A model generated the notes under the pieces. That model saw only the letters and a program-made list of their open reading frames with translations. It was not told where the DNA came from and ran no database searches. 64,000 nucleotides of DNA from Treponema sp. (GTDB lineage Bacteria; Spirochaetota; Spirochaetia; Treponematales; Breznakiellaceae), in NCBI GenBank assembly GCA_009777335.1, contig WRMC01000001.1, forward strand, positions 186,001-250,000, read 5' to 3'. Shown here piece by piece: positions 15,704 through 26,559 of the stretch. The translations under genes and the position numbers were made by a program. The first letter of the stretch is position 1. Each line of letters begins with the position of its first letter.

Positions 15704-18063
15704 GGTACTCCCCGTATGAGTGTCGCAGAGAGGGCCCTGTAATACTGACCCCCATAGGAGTAAGCATCATTCGTATAGTTAATAAGGATCCTTATGCCCC
15801 CCGAGTACTCGTTTAAAATTACCCCATCCGCCAGGACCCTTCTATCAATCCATTCAAGACCTTTAACGGGTCCCAGGGCGGCAGAAACTTCCCCATGGAT
15901 GGCAATAATAATGTCCCGGTATACATCGTACTCGGTGGAGAAAAACCTAAGGGAGTTGGTGCTGGATAAGAGGTAGGCGGGCCCATAGGTAAGAACGAAG
16001 GCGGGATATACGTTATAGTCGATCATCCGCAGAACATCCCGCTGGGTAAAAAATGAAAAGTTTGAATAGGGGCCGTACATTTCCATGGTTCCATTAAGGA
16101 CCATCTGCAAAAAGGGAACCGTGTCGGTTTGGATTATATACTGGGTTGGAAACACGGGGATCTGCAAAAACCTGTCGATGTGGCTCCATAGATACTTATT
16201 GGGTGCCACCGCATTTAGGGGAAGGGGGCTATTGGCAAAGGTCTCCTGGTACAGTGCTATGGTTTCCTTCGTGGTAATGGGATCCACCCTGCCCCAGTGA
16301 CTTAAGAGCTGGCTCGTCATTCCGCTGGCGGTATGGGAAGAAGCTCCCAGGCGGGCAGCTTCTCTGGTCTGCCGATTAAACCAATCGGCACTGCGCTGGG
16401 GCCGGGCAAAAGAAATTTCCTGCACCGGCAGGGAAGGATTATTATTGTCCCTGGCTCTTAGGCCCCAGCGGTTCATGTGGTAAGCCTGATTCCGGGGAAG
16501 ATTCATTTGATGCCGGTTAATGGTGGTGTAGTCCTGGGCAAAGCTCAAATCCACGTTTAAAGAAGAAGCTTCGGAAAAGAGCTGTTGAAAATCCCTTCGG
16601 CTTCCTATGTGGCGGGTAAAATTGATATTCCCGGGGTTCCCGGTGGTAATGCCGCCATCCTGGAACCCCAAGAGCCCCCCGTTTATGGAACCAATGCCAT
16701 GATCGAGCAAGTCACGGACTATGACTCCCACATCTCTGGCATGGGTGGTAACCACATTGGAAAACCCTATAACGCTTCGCTTTACATCTCCCATTATAAA
16801 GTCGGTCCGGACCGGAATTTGCCCGTCCCTGGCAAGCTGGCCGGGGCTTAAGGTGCCGTTACTGATGAGGTGGTTCCGGTAGGCCAGGGCCATCCCCACG
16901 TAATCCGCATCTTCGCCCCTTAGAAAATGGTAATCGATGGCAATATCATATCTATGCCGCTCGGGGAACAATCTAAAGAAACCATCCCGGGCCCGGTTAT
17001 AGACCTGATGTATGGGCCGGTTAAAAATAAATCGGGGGTAAATATAATTATAGTTCGTGGTGTTACCCTTGGGGGACATGATAATTTCCATATGCTCATC
17101 CCCCTGGTCCGCCCAGGCGACGAATGCTTTTTGGTCCTGTCCTATGGAAACCCCAAAGACCGGCATGAGGGGTTCCTTACGGCGAACCGTGTGAACCGTG
17201 TCATCATAAAACAGGGTTGCTTCTGCGGGGTTGTCCCCAAAAACCTGCCCCACATAGCGGTTTATGCTTACGGTGTGATCCTGGTAACGGATTAATGCTC
17301 CGCTCCCGTCGGGGACAAAGGCATAACCTGGCGTCATGGGCACAGGGGTCTGGGGGCCGTACTCCCCTGTTTCATGGTTAAAATACTCCCGGACCCCGCC
17401 GGCGGCCCCTAAAAAGGGAGTAATAATGATGGCGGCCATGCGGTCCTGACCGGGCCCAGAAATTTCGTGATCATAAATTCGGTAGCTTATGCCCCGGCTC
17501 GATAGATGAAAATGCAGGGATACCTGCAATTCCAGGGTGGTAAAATGAGCATCCAGGCGAAAGTGGCTGTCAGAAATTTTAACCAGCTCCGAACGGGACC
17601 CTTGCCGGGCCGAAGAGGAGACCATGTTCAGGTTAAAGGTTTCGTCATAAAACTCGACGGTGAGCAGGGAGTTGGCAAAGCCTGTGTAGGTTGCGTTAAG
17701 CCGGACCTCCCGGGGTTCTGCGGCCCGCATCCTCTCTTCGTCGGTCTGGGCCGCTGCGATGATCCGGTCCAGGTCCTGCCCAAAGGGGGCGTCCAGGCCG
17801 GTCTTCCAGATGTAGCCCGACACCAGGTCTTCGATCATGATGATGTCCCGGTCGGCCCTAAAGTAATAGACCAGATCCCCAAACTGCCCCAGCAATTCAT
17901 ATGCGGCAGATTTTTCTCTATCATCCGGAACCGCCCGGGGCGGGGGCAGAAGGGTATCCCTAATCGTGGGGAAATATGTGGCCGAACCGGCAATTGCAAG
18001 GGTAAGGCTAAGAAGCACCACCAGAGGAATTATCTTCTGCGACTTAGTACATGTTGGTAACAT
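15700..18063 (-). CDS. DUF5696 domain protein, exported, glycoside-hydrolase-like architecture
   Basis: 787 residues from the second of two close ATGs, which lies nine bases after GGAGG (the first is only three bases away). An N-terminal helix (about 10-33) is a signal anchor or signal peptide. A beta-rich region (about 60-270) follows, then an alpha/beta region with features of a TIM barrel (for example SINGGLLGFQDGG near residue 460 and a long Y-G-P-Y segment near 665), and a C-terminal strand GGIRILINYTND. I recall DUF5696 proteins beside YIP1 proteins and sugar permeases in Paenibacillus and relatives. Their function is not established. Catalysis on a polysaccharide is inference from layout and neighbours. 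Confidence 0.75.
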   Translation of the reverse strand: MLPTCTKSQKIIPLVVLLSLTLAIAGSATYFPTIRDTLLPPPRAVPDDREKSAAYELLGQFGDLVYYFRADRDIIMIEDLVSGYIWKTGLDAPFGQDLDRIIAAAQTDEERMRAAEPREVRLNATYTGFANSLLTVEFYDETFNLNMVSSSARQGSRSELVKISDSHFRLDAHFTTLELQVSLHFHLSSRGISYRIYDHEISGPGQDRMAAIIITPFLGAAGGVREYFNHETGEYGPQTPVPMTPGYAFVPDGSGALIRYQDHTVSINRYVGQVFGDNPAEATLFYDDTVHTVRRKEPLMPVFGVSIGQDQKAFVAWADQGDEHMEIIMSPKGNTTNYNYIYPRFIFNRPIHQVYNRARDGFFRLFPERHRYDIAIDYHFLRGEDADYVGMALAYRNHLISNGTLSPGQLARDGQIPVRTDFIMGDVKRSVIGFSNVVTTHARDVGVIVRDLLDHGIGSINGGLLGFQDGGITTGNPGNINFTRHIGSRRDFQQLFSEASSLNVDLSFAQDYTTINRHQMNLPRNQAYHMNRWGLRARDNNNPSLPVQEISFARPQRSADWFNRQTREAARLGASSHTASGMTSQLLSHWGRVDPITTKETIALYQETFANSPLPLNAVAPNKYLWSHIDRFLQIPVFPTQYIIQTDTVPFLQMVLNGTMEMYGPYSNFSFFTQRDVLRMIDYNVYPAFVLTYGPAYLLSSTNSLRFFSTEYDVYRDIIIAIHGEVSAALGPVKGLEWIDRRVLADGVILNEYSGGIRILINYTNDAYSYGGQYYRALSATLIRGVP

Positions 18064-20086
18064 TCGCATGGACCTCCCTTACGATGGATTCAAAGAACAA
18101 CCCGAATTGATTAAACAGAATTGTCATGTTAAAGAGCACCACCAGGGCAATGATCATAAAGGCCATGGTAAAGATGACACTTTTAAAGGTGTCCTTAAAG
18201 CTATAGCCATGGACTTCCTGCAGGCCCAGCCACAAAAGAACGCCGCTCCAGGAGAAGCCACCGATAAGCATAAAGACCAGAAGGAACACTTCGTTTTCGG
18301 TGAGCACATGGGAAACTACCGTAACAAGAAGCAGGGTAACACTGAGGGGCAGCATAGCATAGCTTACCAGCTTAAAAATATCGGCCACTCCCCCATCGCC
18401 GTCATTTATGGAGGTGACCAGGTAATTACAGAAAACAAATAAAAGGTAGAGTCCTAAAAACCCCCCGATGACGACGTTAAAATCCATGTCTTCTATTTCA
18501 ACAAATTGAACCACAAAACCTCTGGAGGTTTGAAAGATCATGTAGGCAGCAAAGAACAAAAGAAAATTTACCGTTGCTCCGGGAACGCAGCCCCTTTCGC
18601 GCCGCTTAAGGGAATAGTAGGTATCCAGGGGGTGGCGAGCCACAGAAAATGAGACGAGCACCGAGTTTAAATAAGGAGCATGCATAATGGCATCTATGCC
18701 CCTGGCTATAGCTGTTTTTACCCGCTTCTTTTTATCGATATGCTTAATTAGAAAGACAGTAAAAAAGAAGGCAATAAAGGTTATGAGTATGTAGGACATA
18801 TTCCCTAAGAGCCAGGAGTTTCGGGTTTCCCAAAATGCCTGACTGTAAAACTCCCTGTTCCCGGCCACGTAAAACTGATATTGTGCATTGGCGAATTCTT
18901 CCTGGTAAAGCCAGGCCTTGCCCAGGCCGTTATGGGCCAGCACTGACATCTGATTAAATCTGAGTACGTTGGTCCATTCCCTGGTCGCTTCGTTGTAATG
19001 GCCGTCATTAAAAAGCTGCTGGGCCCGGTAAATCGAAAGGGTATACTCGGTGGGGGAATAACTTTGCAAAAAAGCCTTGGTGCCATCCAGGGCCCAGATA
19101 TAACCCTGGGAGGACACGGCAATGGAAATTAGATTGGTAAACCAGCCCGCAATATCATCGTTGCTGAGGGGGCCCGCACCAAAATAAAAGATCTCTTCGC
19201 CGTCCCCGGTGTTCACCTGTATCCACCCATGGGTAGAGGCGGTAAAAATGTTGCCAAAGCGATCTACACTAATATCGGTCAGGGAAGTTCCGGTGGTGGA
19301 ACCGAGCATGTTCCGGCCCGCCATATCGTGCTTTTTAATGGCCTCCCCGGAGGCAGCCTCGTCCCGGCCCATGGAGACTGAATAGACTATGCCCCGGGGA
19401 TCTACAAATACATTTGACAAGGTCAGGGGAAGGCGATCCAGCAAGCCCTGCCTCTGCCTGTCGGTAAAGAAAATGTTCTGCATAAGCTGGGCGAAGGTAA
19501 GGGTGGTGCGGTTGGCCGTAAAGAAGCCCAAAAATTCACCCTCGTTGGAAAGGTGAATGATCCCGTTATACACCCCCTCACCTATGATATACATACTGCC
19601 CCGGGGGTCCACCCCTACCCTCATGGGGGCAAAATCGGTGTCCCCAAAGGCCACAGAGGTGGGAGCATAAATGGTACGAATAAGCTCATCCGCCGGGTTA
19701 AAAATATACACAGCCTGGGCGGCAGAGTCGGCCACATAGAGATAATCATCGGGGGTAACAAAGAGACCCCGGGGGGACCTAAATTCCTCGTAACGAATTT
19801 CCCGCACCAGGGTTCCCGAAATGGTATCGAATAAGACGATGCGCCGGTTCCCCGTGTCGGCGATATAGAGGATGTCATTGCTCCCAAAACCTATGTTTTC
19901 GGGATTACTTAAACCCAGACCCGTGATGGTATGCTCGGGCAAATAGGCGTCCTGGGTGGGCACTGCAAAGCCCCTGCGGTTTCGGGCAAAGCTTACTGCG
20001 GTAGATTGGGAGAACAGCTCAACCGGCAGTAAAGTCAAGAGAAAAAAAATGAAAAATAGGGGCTTCTTCATTTTTGCTGCTCTCAT
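18044..20086 (-). CDS. NHL beta-propeller / TPR / YIP1 membrane protein
   Basis: 680 residues. Signal peptide (about 1-25, ending VELFSQ), then an NHL-type propeller to about residue 330 (repeats such as DILYIADTGNRRIVLFD and DYLYVADSAAQAVYIF). A TPR-like helical pair follows (ARQ...HYNEATREWTNVLRF; AHNGLGKAWLYQEEFANAQ). A transmembrane helix lies near 425, and a C-terminal YIP1-type domain has about five helices (480-665). The ATG overlaps the upstream permease stop (ATGA). The propeller would face outside and the YIP1 part sits in the membrane. A role in organising the transporter or the DUF5696 enzyme is a guess from the coupling. Confidence 0.8.
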   Translation of the reverse strand: MRAAKMKKPLFFIFFLLTLLPVELFSQSTAVSFARNRRGFAVPTQDAYLPEHTITGLGLSNPENIGFGSNDILYIADTGNRRIVLFDTISGTLVREIRYEEFRSPRGLFVTPDDYLYVADSAAQAVYIFNPADELIRTIYAPTSVAFGDTDFAPMRVGVDPRGSMYIIGEGVYNGIIHLSNEGEFLGFFTANRTTLTFAQLMQNIFFTDRQRQGLLDRLPLTLSNVFVDPRGIVYSVSMGRDEAASGEAIKKHDMAGRNMLGSTTGTSLTDISVDRFGNIFTASTHGWIQVNTGDGEEIFYFGAGPLSNDDIAGWFTNLISIAVSSQGYIWALDGTKAFLQSYSPTEYTLSIYRAQQLFNDGHYNEATREWTNVLRFNQMSVLAHNGLGKAWLYQEEFANAQYQFYVAGNREFYSQAFWETRNSWLLGNMSYILITFIAFFFTVFLIKHIDKKKRVKTAIARGIDAIMHAPYLNSVLVSFSVARHPLDTYYSLKRRERGCVPGATVNFLLFFAAYMIFQTSRGFVVQFVEIEDMDFNVVIGGFLGLYLLFVFCNYLVTSINDGDGGVADIFKLVSYAMLPLSVTLLLVTVVSHVLTENEVFLLVFMLIGGFSWSGVLLWLGLQEVHGYSFKDTFKSVIFTMAFMIIALVVLFNMTILFNQFGLFFESIVREVHANVTNMY

Positions 20087-20952
20087 TTTATTCCCGAATG
20101 GCTCATGGTATTCATTACCCTGGACTGCATAAAAATAAAGATGATCAGGTTGGGTAAGAACATAATAAGAGCTGCCGTGGCCTGAACCCCCGCCATGGCT
20201 GGGGTATCCAGGTTAGCCAGGGTACCTATGTAAAAAGCAAAGGACTTTAAGGTGTCATCTACCAGGTAGAGGTTAGAAGCTTCGGTGGCCCCCCAGACTA
20301 TTTGAAAGCAAAGGATCCCCACGGTGGCCAGGGCCGGGGTAATCAAAGGAAAGACGATTTTAAACATCAGGGTTACTTCACCGGCCCCGTCTATGCGGGC
20401 CGACTCCAAGAGGGCATCGGGCACCTGATCTACAAATTGCTTAACCAAGAAGAGGGCCACCGGCATGCCCAAGAGGGGCAGGATATGTACCAGAAAATTA
20501 TTGTTAAGACCCAGGTTTACGATGATGAGGTAGCGGGGTATGCCCACCGCAGCGGGAACAAACATCAAGGCCGCCTGGTTTAGTCTAAAGAGGGCGGTAT
20601 TAAGGCGGAACTTTTTCTTGGAAAAGGCGTAGGCACTCATGGCGGTGATAAAGATAGACAGACTGACGGTCGCCACCGTCACGATAAGGGTGTTCACCAG
20701 GAAGCGGGACATGGGAATCCCGGTGCCCGAAGTGATGCCCATGATCATCCTAAAGTTCTGTAACGTGGGACGGCGGACGATAAAGGTGGGGGGGAAGCGA
20801 AAGAGTTCCTCCAGGGGTTTAAAGGCCTGGTTGATAATGTATATAATCGGCAGGGTCATAAAGAGAGCTACGGGCACCAGGAAGAGGTAAAATTTTATCT
20901 GGGACGAGTGGAATCTTTCGGGATTTATTTTCATCCCCTGAATGCTTGCCAT
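20083..20952 (-). CDS. carbohydrate ABC transporter permease (MalG type), first pair
   Basis: 289 residues from the ATG placed six bases after GAGAGGG and one base after the stop of the upstream permease; a TTG six codons earlier would overlap that gene. Six helices. The EAA loop reads ALLESARIDGAGEVTLMFKIVFP near residue 190. It couples with the MalF-type gene upstream and the NHL/YIP1 gene downstream. Confidence 0.92.
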   Translation of the reverse strand: MASIQGMKINPERFHSSQIKFYLFLVPVALFMTLPIIYIINQAFKPLEELFRFPPTFIVRRPTLQNFRMIMGITSGTGIPMSRFLVNTLIVTVATVSLSIFITAMSAYAFSKKKFRLNTALFRLNQAALMFVPAAVGIPRYLIIVNLGLNNNFLVHILPLLGMPVALFLVKQFVDQVPDALLESARIDGAGEVTLMFKIVFPLITPALATVGILCFQIVWGATEASNLYLVDDTLKSFAFYIGTLANLDTPAMAGVQATAALIMFLPNLIIFIFMQSRVMNTMSHSGIK

Positions 20953-20953
20953 C

Positions 20954-21877
20954 TTAATCCCTCTCTCCAAAAAAGGTATACGCGAGCTTGGAAAAAACCC
21001 AGACTATGCAGAGCAAAGCTACCGACACCGCCGCAGCGTAGCCCATCTCGAAACGGAGGAAGCCGTAATCATCAATATGGTTGGTGATCAATTGCCCCGA
21101 ATACTGGGGCGTCGGATTAGCCCCCGAGAGGGCAACTCCAATGGCCCCGTTATTAAAGGCCCCCACTATGGCCATGACGGCCCCAAAGAGCATCTGGGGC
21201 TTCATGGAAGGGATGGTGATATAGATAATTTCCTGAAAGCGGTTTCTTAGGCCGTCTATATAGGCGGCCTCGTAGAGTTCCTTGTTGATGTTTAGGATCC
21301 CCGCCAACATGGCCAAAAAGCCTATTCCCATGGCACTCCACAGGGAGACCAGGATCATGATGCTCATTAAATATTGAGGGGATTGCAAAAACTGTATGGG
21401 CGTTTGGATCAGGTTCCAGCGTAAGAGGATGGAGTTAACGATACCCCCCTGGTTCCCCATAAAGATGGTCCGCCAGAGGACCCCGATAAATACCCCGCCG
21501 GCCAAAGAGGGGGTGTAGAGCAAAAGGGCAATGACAGTCCGGGGACCCCTCTGTATCTGGGCCAGCATCCAGGCCATCATAAAGGAAATGACATAACCCC
21601 CGGGACCTATGCTCAGGGCAAAGAGAATGGTGTTGGGCAGGACATTCCTAAAGAAGACCGTGTCCTGGGTTAAGAGGGTTATGTAGTTATAGAGCCCCGC
21701 AAAGGTGGGGGCCTGGATTAGATCAAAATAGGTAAAGGACAAATAGATCGCCACAGCTATGGGGATGGCGATAAAGATGGAAAAAAGAGCCCCATAGGGT
21801 AAAAGAAGGACCAGGGCATGGAGGCCGTCCTTGGAGTTGACGGACAGCCTTTTCTGGGGCCGGACTTTGGTACTCAT
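20954..21877 (-). CDS. carbohydrate ABC transporter permease (MalF type), first pair
   Basis: 307 residues, six helices beginning [20 protein letters not shown]. The EAA loop ([20 protein letters not shown]) is near residue 213. Its ATG overlaps the stop of the large binding-protein fusion by four bases, tying the two together as one importer. Confidence 0.92.
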   Translation of the reverse strand: MSTKVRPQKRLSVNSKDGLHALVLLLPYGALFSIFIAIPIAVAIYLSFTYFDLIQAPTFAGLYNYITLLTQDTVFFRNVLPNTILFALSIGPGGYVISFMMAWMLAQIQRGPRTVIALLLYTPSLAGGVFIGVLWRTIFMGNQGGIVNSILLRWNLIQTPIQFLQSPQYLMSIMILVSLWSAMGIGFLAMLAGILNINKELYEAAYIDGLRNRFQEIIYITIPSMKPQMLFGAVMAIVGAFNNGAIGVALSGANPTPQYSGQLITNHIDDYGFLRFEMGYAAAVSVALLCIVWVFSKLAYTFFGERD

Positions 21878-24798
21878 GGCCTGCCTGCCTGCGGGATTGG
21901 CTGCGGAAGCCTTGCATTGTCTATCTGGTCGATAATCCAGTCTATCTCCCGGACTACGTAGGGCACCACCTGCTCACCCTGGGAATTAAGATAGCCGAAC
22001 TCGGTCATCTTTCTGCGGAACTCCCGCTGTATCTCGATGACCTGCCGGTCTATGGCAACCCGCACGGGGGTCCCATCAAAGACGATGGTGTTCCAGATGT
22101 CCGAAAGCCCCCTCTCGAGCAAGTACTGACCGGGACTGCGGGGTGCATCCCTCAGCCAGGCCACCGATTCAAGTATGGTCTGCTTGTGATTATCGTCGAT
22201 GGGAATGTTCCCCAGGGCGTTAATGTTAGAGGGCAGGTAGAAGATCCTAAAGCTGGAAAACAAGGAAAAGGCAAAGTCCGTTTGGGTCTCTTCGCTGAGG
22301 AACCATTTAAGGAAGGTCCAGGCATTATCGGGCTGGGTGGTATTTTCGAACACCACGCTGGCGGAGCCATTGGCGATAAACCAGCGGGAAATACTGCCGT
22401 CTTCCTGTTCGGTCCCCACATAGGGGATGATGTTCCACTGGCCCATCAGCTCCGGGGCCCCCAGGGTTAAGAGAAGGTAGGTCCCCGCATCGATGATGCC
22501 CACGGGGGTCTGGCCCAGGCGGAAGGAGTTAAAGAAGCTGGGGACCTGGGCGGCCAGGGCATAGGTGGTAAAGAGATCTCCCAGGAAAGAAATGCCGTTT
22601 ACCGCATTGGCCTCGTTAATGGCGGTCCCCAGGCCGTCGGGCCGGTACAGGAGGCCCTCATTCTGGTAGATCAAGGGGGAGGTTTGATAAAACCACTTGT
22701 AGCCCGTACCGGCGGCGATGGGCATGTAGAAGCTCATGTCAAAGCGCTGGAGCTCCGCCATCATCTGGGCCACATCGGTCCAGGTATTGGGGGGCGGAAT
22801 GTTGAGCTGCCCCAATATGTCTTCCCGGTAGACCGTGGCATTGAAGGAGATGGTCTCGGGAACCGCATACACCCCTTCATTTAAGATATAGCTGGTCAGG
22901 GCCCCGGGTACCACATTCCCCATGTAGCTCCAGAAGTCATCGAACTCGGTCAGATCATAGAGAGCTTTCCGAAGGGCCAGCTCGAAGGGCATCCAGGAGG
23001 GGACCCCCATGGCAATATCGGGGTTGGTCCCTGCAGCCCTGGCCATGATAAGGCGGTTTACATCGGGCATCACCGACAGGTTTACCCTTATTCCCGTTTG
23101 GGGGGTAAAGCGGGTATCGATAAAGCGCTGAAGCAGATCCACCTGAACATAGGAAGATGCATACCATATATTGAGGGCATCTTCGTGGTTCCGGGTCCTG
23201 AATCTATCAGAGAAGTAGGTGTTCCAGAGTTTCCTGACCCCATCGGTAAAAACCGTCATAAAGGGGGCGTTCTCCCGGGGAAGATCCTCGGCCCGGCCCA
23301 GATAGATGGCACTTAAATTGAGGGAGTTCCCATGGAGGGCGTCCAGAGCCACCCCGGCCTGCTGGAGCACCGAGGCATCCTGGCCGTTGAGCATCCTGAT
23401 ATAAAGGGGGAGTTCATCGGGCCGCTCCCTAAGCCGTTCCAGATACGAGACCGCCTGGACCAGGGGCATGATGACCGAGGAGTTTTCCCCCCGGGGGCTG
23501 TGGCGGGAGAGATCGATAATAAGGTCCCGTAAAATAATATCGTAGGCGTCCAGATAATCACTGATCTCTGGAATATAGGAGGTAAGCCGCCAGGTGCGAT
23601 TCCGGTCTATTACGGTACCGGTAATTTTTCGGATCTCTATGGAAAACTGATTAATATGGTCGATTAAAAGCCGGAGGCTTCGGATATGCGTAGCTATGGG
23701 GGCCCGTTCGGTCCTCAGGGACAATTGATGGTTCCCCTGGCTTAGGTAAATCAGATAGGGGCTGCCCTCATCGTCCGAGAGGGTATAGTTACTCCAGCGG
23801 TTCCCGGCGGTGGGAGCCAGGGGGTAGGAGGCAGCTTGGGCAAAGGGGAACTCGCCGTTAATGCGCAGGCTCGTAAAAAATGCAAAGTCCTGCAAACCTG
23901 TTCTATATTGCAAGCTAAGGGCATAATAGCCGCTTTGGGGTACGTTGATATCGTAAAAAATTTCGTCCCCCGCCCTGCTGGTCGTAAGGGCATTTACCCT
24001 TCTATGTATGGGGTCATAGGGCATAATGTGGGGGCTCGAAGAGGAACTATTGGAAACATGGGCCGAGTTCTTCTTGGTATAATAGACTGCGTTAATATTG
24101 AGGAAGTCCGCCACCGCCCCGGACCCCATGGAGGCATGGTAGGGTTCGGGCTCCCTATAAGAGTAGGCCGCCAGGTCCCCCAGCCATAAAAGCTGGGCGG
24201 TGTTGTTAAAAAATTCTATGGTGTTAAGGCCCTCGTGTAAATAAAAATTGAGGGGCAGGTCAGAGGTATAACTGGTATCGAAGAGGTGTACCCTATGGGG
24301 GCCCGGGACCCTTCTGCGTATGGGCGGGGATTCATCTCCAAATTTATCGATAGGATATTGCTTTGATTCATCCTCCCAAAAAACCGGCAGAATAATCGCA
24401 TGGGCTTCTAAATAGGGAGTTATGCCATTTACTTCGATGGCCAGGGATATATCGGTAAAGCTGTTACTTAAGGCGTTATAGGCAAGAGAAAAATAATAGA
24501 ACCCCGCATAGGGGACCTCTACCTGATAGACCAGGCTTTCGCCCCCCGCTATGGTGGTGCTGGCAGGAACGGTTATGTCCCTTCTTGGGCCAGGGGCGGG
24601 ATTTGCGGCATTAAGGAAATCCACATAGGTAAGGCGGGGGCTGCTTAAGGAGTTTCGTAACAGGGCGTGGGCGGCATCGGATTGGGCCCGGCTTACGGGC
24701 AGTATGTCCACATTTCGGGTGAACATGATAAACCCAATGATGCCCCCCACCAGGATAGTCACCACGGAGATTAATACGACAATCCTTAGTTTGGACAT
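21874..24798 (-). CDS. large membrane-anchored solute-binding protein with N-terminal beta-sandwich domains
   Basis: 974 residues from the ATG after an AAGG site. An N-terminal helix (about 4-27) anchors it to the membrane. Two beta-sandwich regions follow (about 60-225 and 255-380) with aromatic strands such as [14 protein letters not shown] and [14 protein letters not shown], like carbohydrate-binding galactose-binding-like domains. A helical linker (390-530) leads to an extracellular solute-binding domain (about 545-900) with [38 protein letters not shown] and [20 protein letters not shown]. About twice the usual size of a binding protein. The extra domains may hold the substrate polymer near the importer (inference). 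Confidence 0.85.
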   Translation of the reverse strand: MSKLRIVVLISVVTILVGGIIGFIMFTRNVDILPVSRAQSDAAHALLRNSLSSPRLTYVDFLNAANPAPGPRRDITVPASTTIAGGESLVYQVEVPYAGFYYFSLAYNALSNSFTDISLAIEVNGITPYLEAHAIILPVFWEDESKQYPIDKFGDESPPIRRRVPGPHRVHLFDTSYTSDLPLNFYLHEGLNTIEFFNNTAQLLWLGDLAAYSYREPEPYHASMGSGAVADFLNINAVYYTKKNSAHVSNSSSSSPHIMPYDPIHRRVNALTTSRAGDEIFYDINVPQSGYYALSLQYRTGLQDFAFFTSLRINGEFPFAQAASYPLAPTAGNRWSNYTLSDDEGSPYLIYLSQGNHQLSLRTERAPIATHIRSLRLLIDHINQFSIEIRKITGTVIDRNRTWRLTSYIPEISDYLDAYDIILRDLIIDLSRHSPRGENSSVIMPLVQAVSYLERLRERPDELPLYIRMLNGQDASVLQQAGVALDALHGNSLNLSAIYLGRAEDLPRENAPFMTVFTDGVRKLWNTYFSDRFRTRNHEDALNIWYASSYVQVDLLQRFIDTRFTPQTGIRVNLSVMPDVNRLIMARAAGTNPDIAMGVPSWMPFELALRKALYDLTEFDDFWSYMGNVVPGALTSYILNEGVYAVPETISFNATVYREDILGQLNIPPPNTWTDVAQMMAELQRFDMSFYMPIAAGTGYKWFYQTSPLIYQNEGLLYRPDGLGTAINEANAVNGISFLGDLFTTYALAAQVPSFFNSFRLGQTPVGIIDAGTYLLLTLGAPELMGQWNIIPYVGTEQEDGSISRWFIANGSASVVFENTTQPDNAWTFLKWFLSEETQTDFAFSLFSSFRIFYLPSNINALGNIPIDDNHKQTILESVAWLRDAPRSPGQYLLERGLSDIWNTIVFDGTPVRVAIDRQVIEIQREFRRKMTEFGYLNSQGEQVVPYVVREIDWIIDQIDNARLPQPIPQAGRP

Positions 24799-24816
24799 AG
24801 CTAAAACCTTATAATA

Positions 24817-24853
24817 CCAGCCCACCCATCCTAAAACCGAATGGATGGGCTGG
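24817..24853 (-). other. intercistronic hairpin between the two binding-protein genes
   Basis: Plus-strand CCAGCCC...CCATCC (24817-24831) is complementary to GGATGG-GCTGG (24843-24853), with a four-base bulge and an 11-base loop. It lies 11 bases beyond the stop of the first binding-protein gene and ends just before the ribosome site of the next. No T-run follows in the direction of transcription, so it fits an mRNA-stabilising or partial-termination hairpin, as seen after malE-type genes, rather than a full terminator. Confidence 0.6.
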
Positions 24854-24864
24854 AAAAGATGTAA

Positions 24865-26523
24865 CTACCGTAAGGGATAGTACCGGTTTAAAGCATCGTT
24901 CAGCCTCACCATTTCTACTTCCCAACGCTCATTAAAGGCGGTGTTCCATATGGGGAGCCGGGAGTAAATCTGATCGAGCCAGTTGGGGTCTGTGCTAACC
25001 GCCCCGGTAACATCGGGGTTCCAGGCATTGTTCCATTCCCAGATGATGGTCCGCCGGCCCCCTTCAAAGTCGTAGAACCAGGGGAAGGCCTTGTCAGAGA
25101 TGTCCCAGAGCTGACCGGCCTGCCAAAGCTCCATCACATAGTGCCAGCCGGGCATGGCATTCCGGTTCCGGTAGGCCTGGGTTTGGGGCAGGCTGTACCA
25201 GATTTCCATCTGCTTGTCGAATTCGGGGCCCGTCACAAAGGGCAGAGAGATGTTCATGGAGGGAGACAGGACGCCGCCGCCGGTGAGGAACATGGTGTTC
25301 CGCCGGGATTCCCAGGCCCGGGTGTCGGCCCCAAAGAAGCGCACAAACTCGTAGGCGATACGGAGTTTGAGTTCCTCTTCTTCGTTCAAGGCGGGGTTAC
25401 CGTCGTCCATGGCAAAGTTCCGGATTACCCAGGGGTCATTGGTAAGGCCCACATGGTTACCCACCCATTGGGTAGAGGGCATGGGATAGATGTCCCAGTC
25501 AGCTACCCGCACCCTGTTCCCAGAGTCGGGGTTGGCAGCAGAACCCAGGTTCCAGGGTTCGCCGGAGAAGGTTAAAAGACTGCCTTCGAAGAAGAAGCGC
25601 CAACCCCAGTTTCCGTGGGCCGACATAAACTCGGAAGTCACGAGGCCCGCATCGTTATTCGCATGGACCGTGTGGTGCCGCCACTGATTAAAGACCCTGA
25701 GGAGGTCCCTGGTGGGCTGGCCGTTAATGTTTACGAAGGGTTCGCCGGGCTGGCGGTACATAAGCTGGTAGTTAAAATCCCGGGTGCCGCCCCTCACCAC
25801 GTGGAGGTCGTCCCCCCAGCCGCCCATACTGCCGTACCATTCGTTGGGCCGGTGGTTGGTGATAAAGCGGGTGAATTCTTCTATGGTCCAGTCGGGGTCC
25901 GGCACGTCGATGTTGTTGGCATCTGCCAGGGACCGGTTTACCCAAATACCCCTGGGTATGATGTACTGGGGCAGGGCAAAGAGCCGGCCCTCTATCGTAA
26001 GCATATCGAGAATACCGGGGTTAAAGGTGGCCAGCATGGGGTCTATGTCCCGGAACATCGAAAGGTCCGCAATAAGCCCCCGCTGTATATCCCCGATCAT
26101 GTCGGTGACCACATAGACGTCCGCGTGCCGTCCGTACTGCATACGGAAGTTTTCGCGGTGCTGCTCCCAGGGTACCCCCGCATTGGGATCCCCGGACATG
26201 GCAAAGATGTTGACCGTCACATTGGGAAAGATCTTTTTAAACTCCAGGGCCGTGGCGTGGATCATCGCCGGGTTGGTGGCCCGGATGTCATCGGAGGTCC
26301 ATCGGGCAGTACCCAGATCCTCGTAGAAGGTATCATCCCCGCCCCAGGTCATAAAGGTTATTTCCCCTACCACATCGTAGGGCAGACCCGAAGGCGATAA
26401 GCCCGTATCCGCTGCGGCCCCTCCTCCTGTGGACCCTCCCCTTTGGCAGGAAACGGTAATCGCTAAAATGCCCAGGAGTACCAAGGGCAACCATACACCT
26501 TTTCTCATGGTAGATGTCTTCAT
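24865..26523 (-). CDS. extracellular solute-binding lipoprotein of a sugar-type ABC importer
   Basis: 552 residues. The signal peptide ends ITVSCQRGGS, a lipobox with the modified Cys near residue 26, followed by a flexible Gly/Ala stretch. The mature part begins GEITFMTWGGDD and has solute-binding features: PNVTVNIFAMSGDPN, MQYGRHADVYVVTDMIGD, LFALPQYIIPRGIWVN, and aromatic residues in the C-terminal lobe. The ATG has an AAGGA site. First gene of the locus, with its own promoter. A second binding protein follows, so this one may serve the second permease pair. Substrate unknown, probably an oligosaccharide. Confidence 0.9.
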   Translation of the reverse strand: MKTSTMRKGVWLPLVLLGILAITVSCQRGGSTGGGAAADTGLSPSGLPYDVVGEITFMTWGGDDTFYEDLGTARWTSDDIRATNPAMIHATALEFKKIFPNVTVNIFAMSGDPNAGVPWEQHRENFRMQYGRHADVYVVTDMIGDIQRGLIADLSMFRDIDPMLATFNPGILDMLTIEGRLFALPQYIIPRGIWVNRSLADANNIDVPDPDWTIEEFTRFITNHRPNEWYGSMGGWGDDLHVVRGGTRDFNYQLMYRQPGEPFVNINGQPTRDLLRVFNQWRHHTVHANNDAGLVTSEFMSAHGNWGWRFFFEGSLLTFSGEPWNLGSAANPDSGNRVRVADWDIYPMPSTQWVGNHVGLTNDPWVIRNFAMDDGNPALNEEEELKLRIAYEFVRFFGADTRAWESRRNTMFLTGGGVLSPSMNISLPFVTGPEFDKQMEIWYSLPQTQAYRNRNAMPGWHYVMELWQAGQLWDISDKAFPWFYDFEGGRRTIIWEWNNAWNPDVTGAVSTDPNWLDQIYSRLPIWNTAFNERWEVEMVRLNDALNRYYPLR

Positions 26524-26559
26524 GTTCTTCCTTCCCCTTTGAGTAAGCTAATAAGGTAT

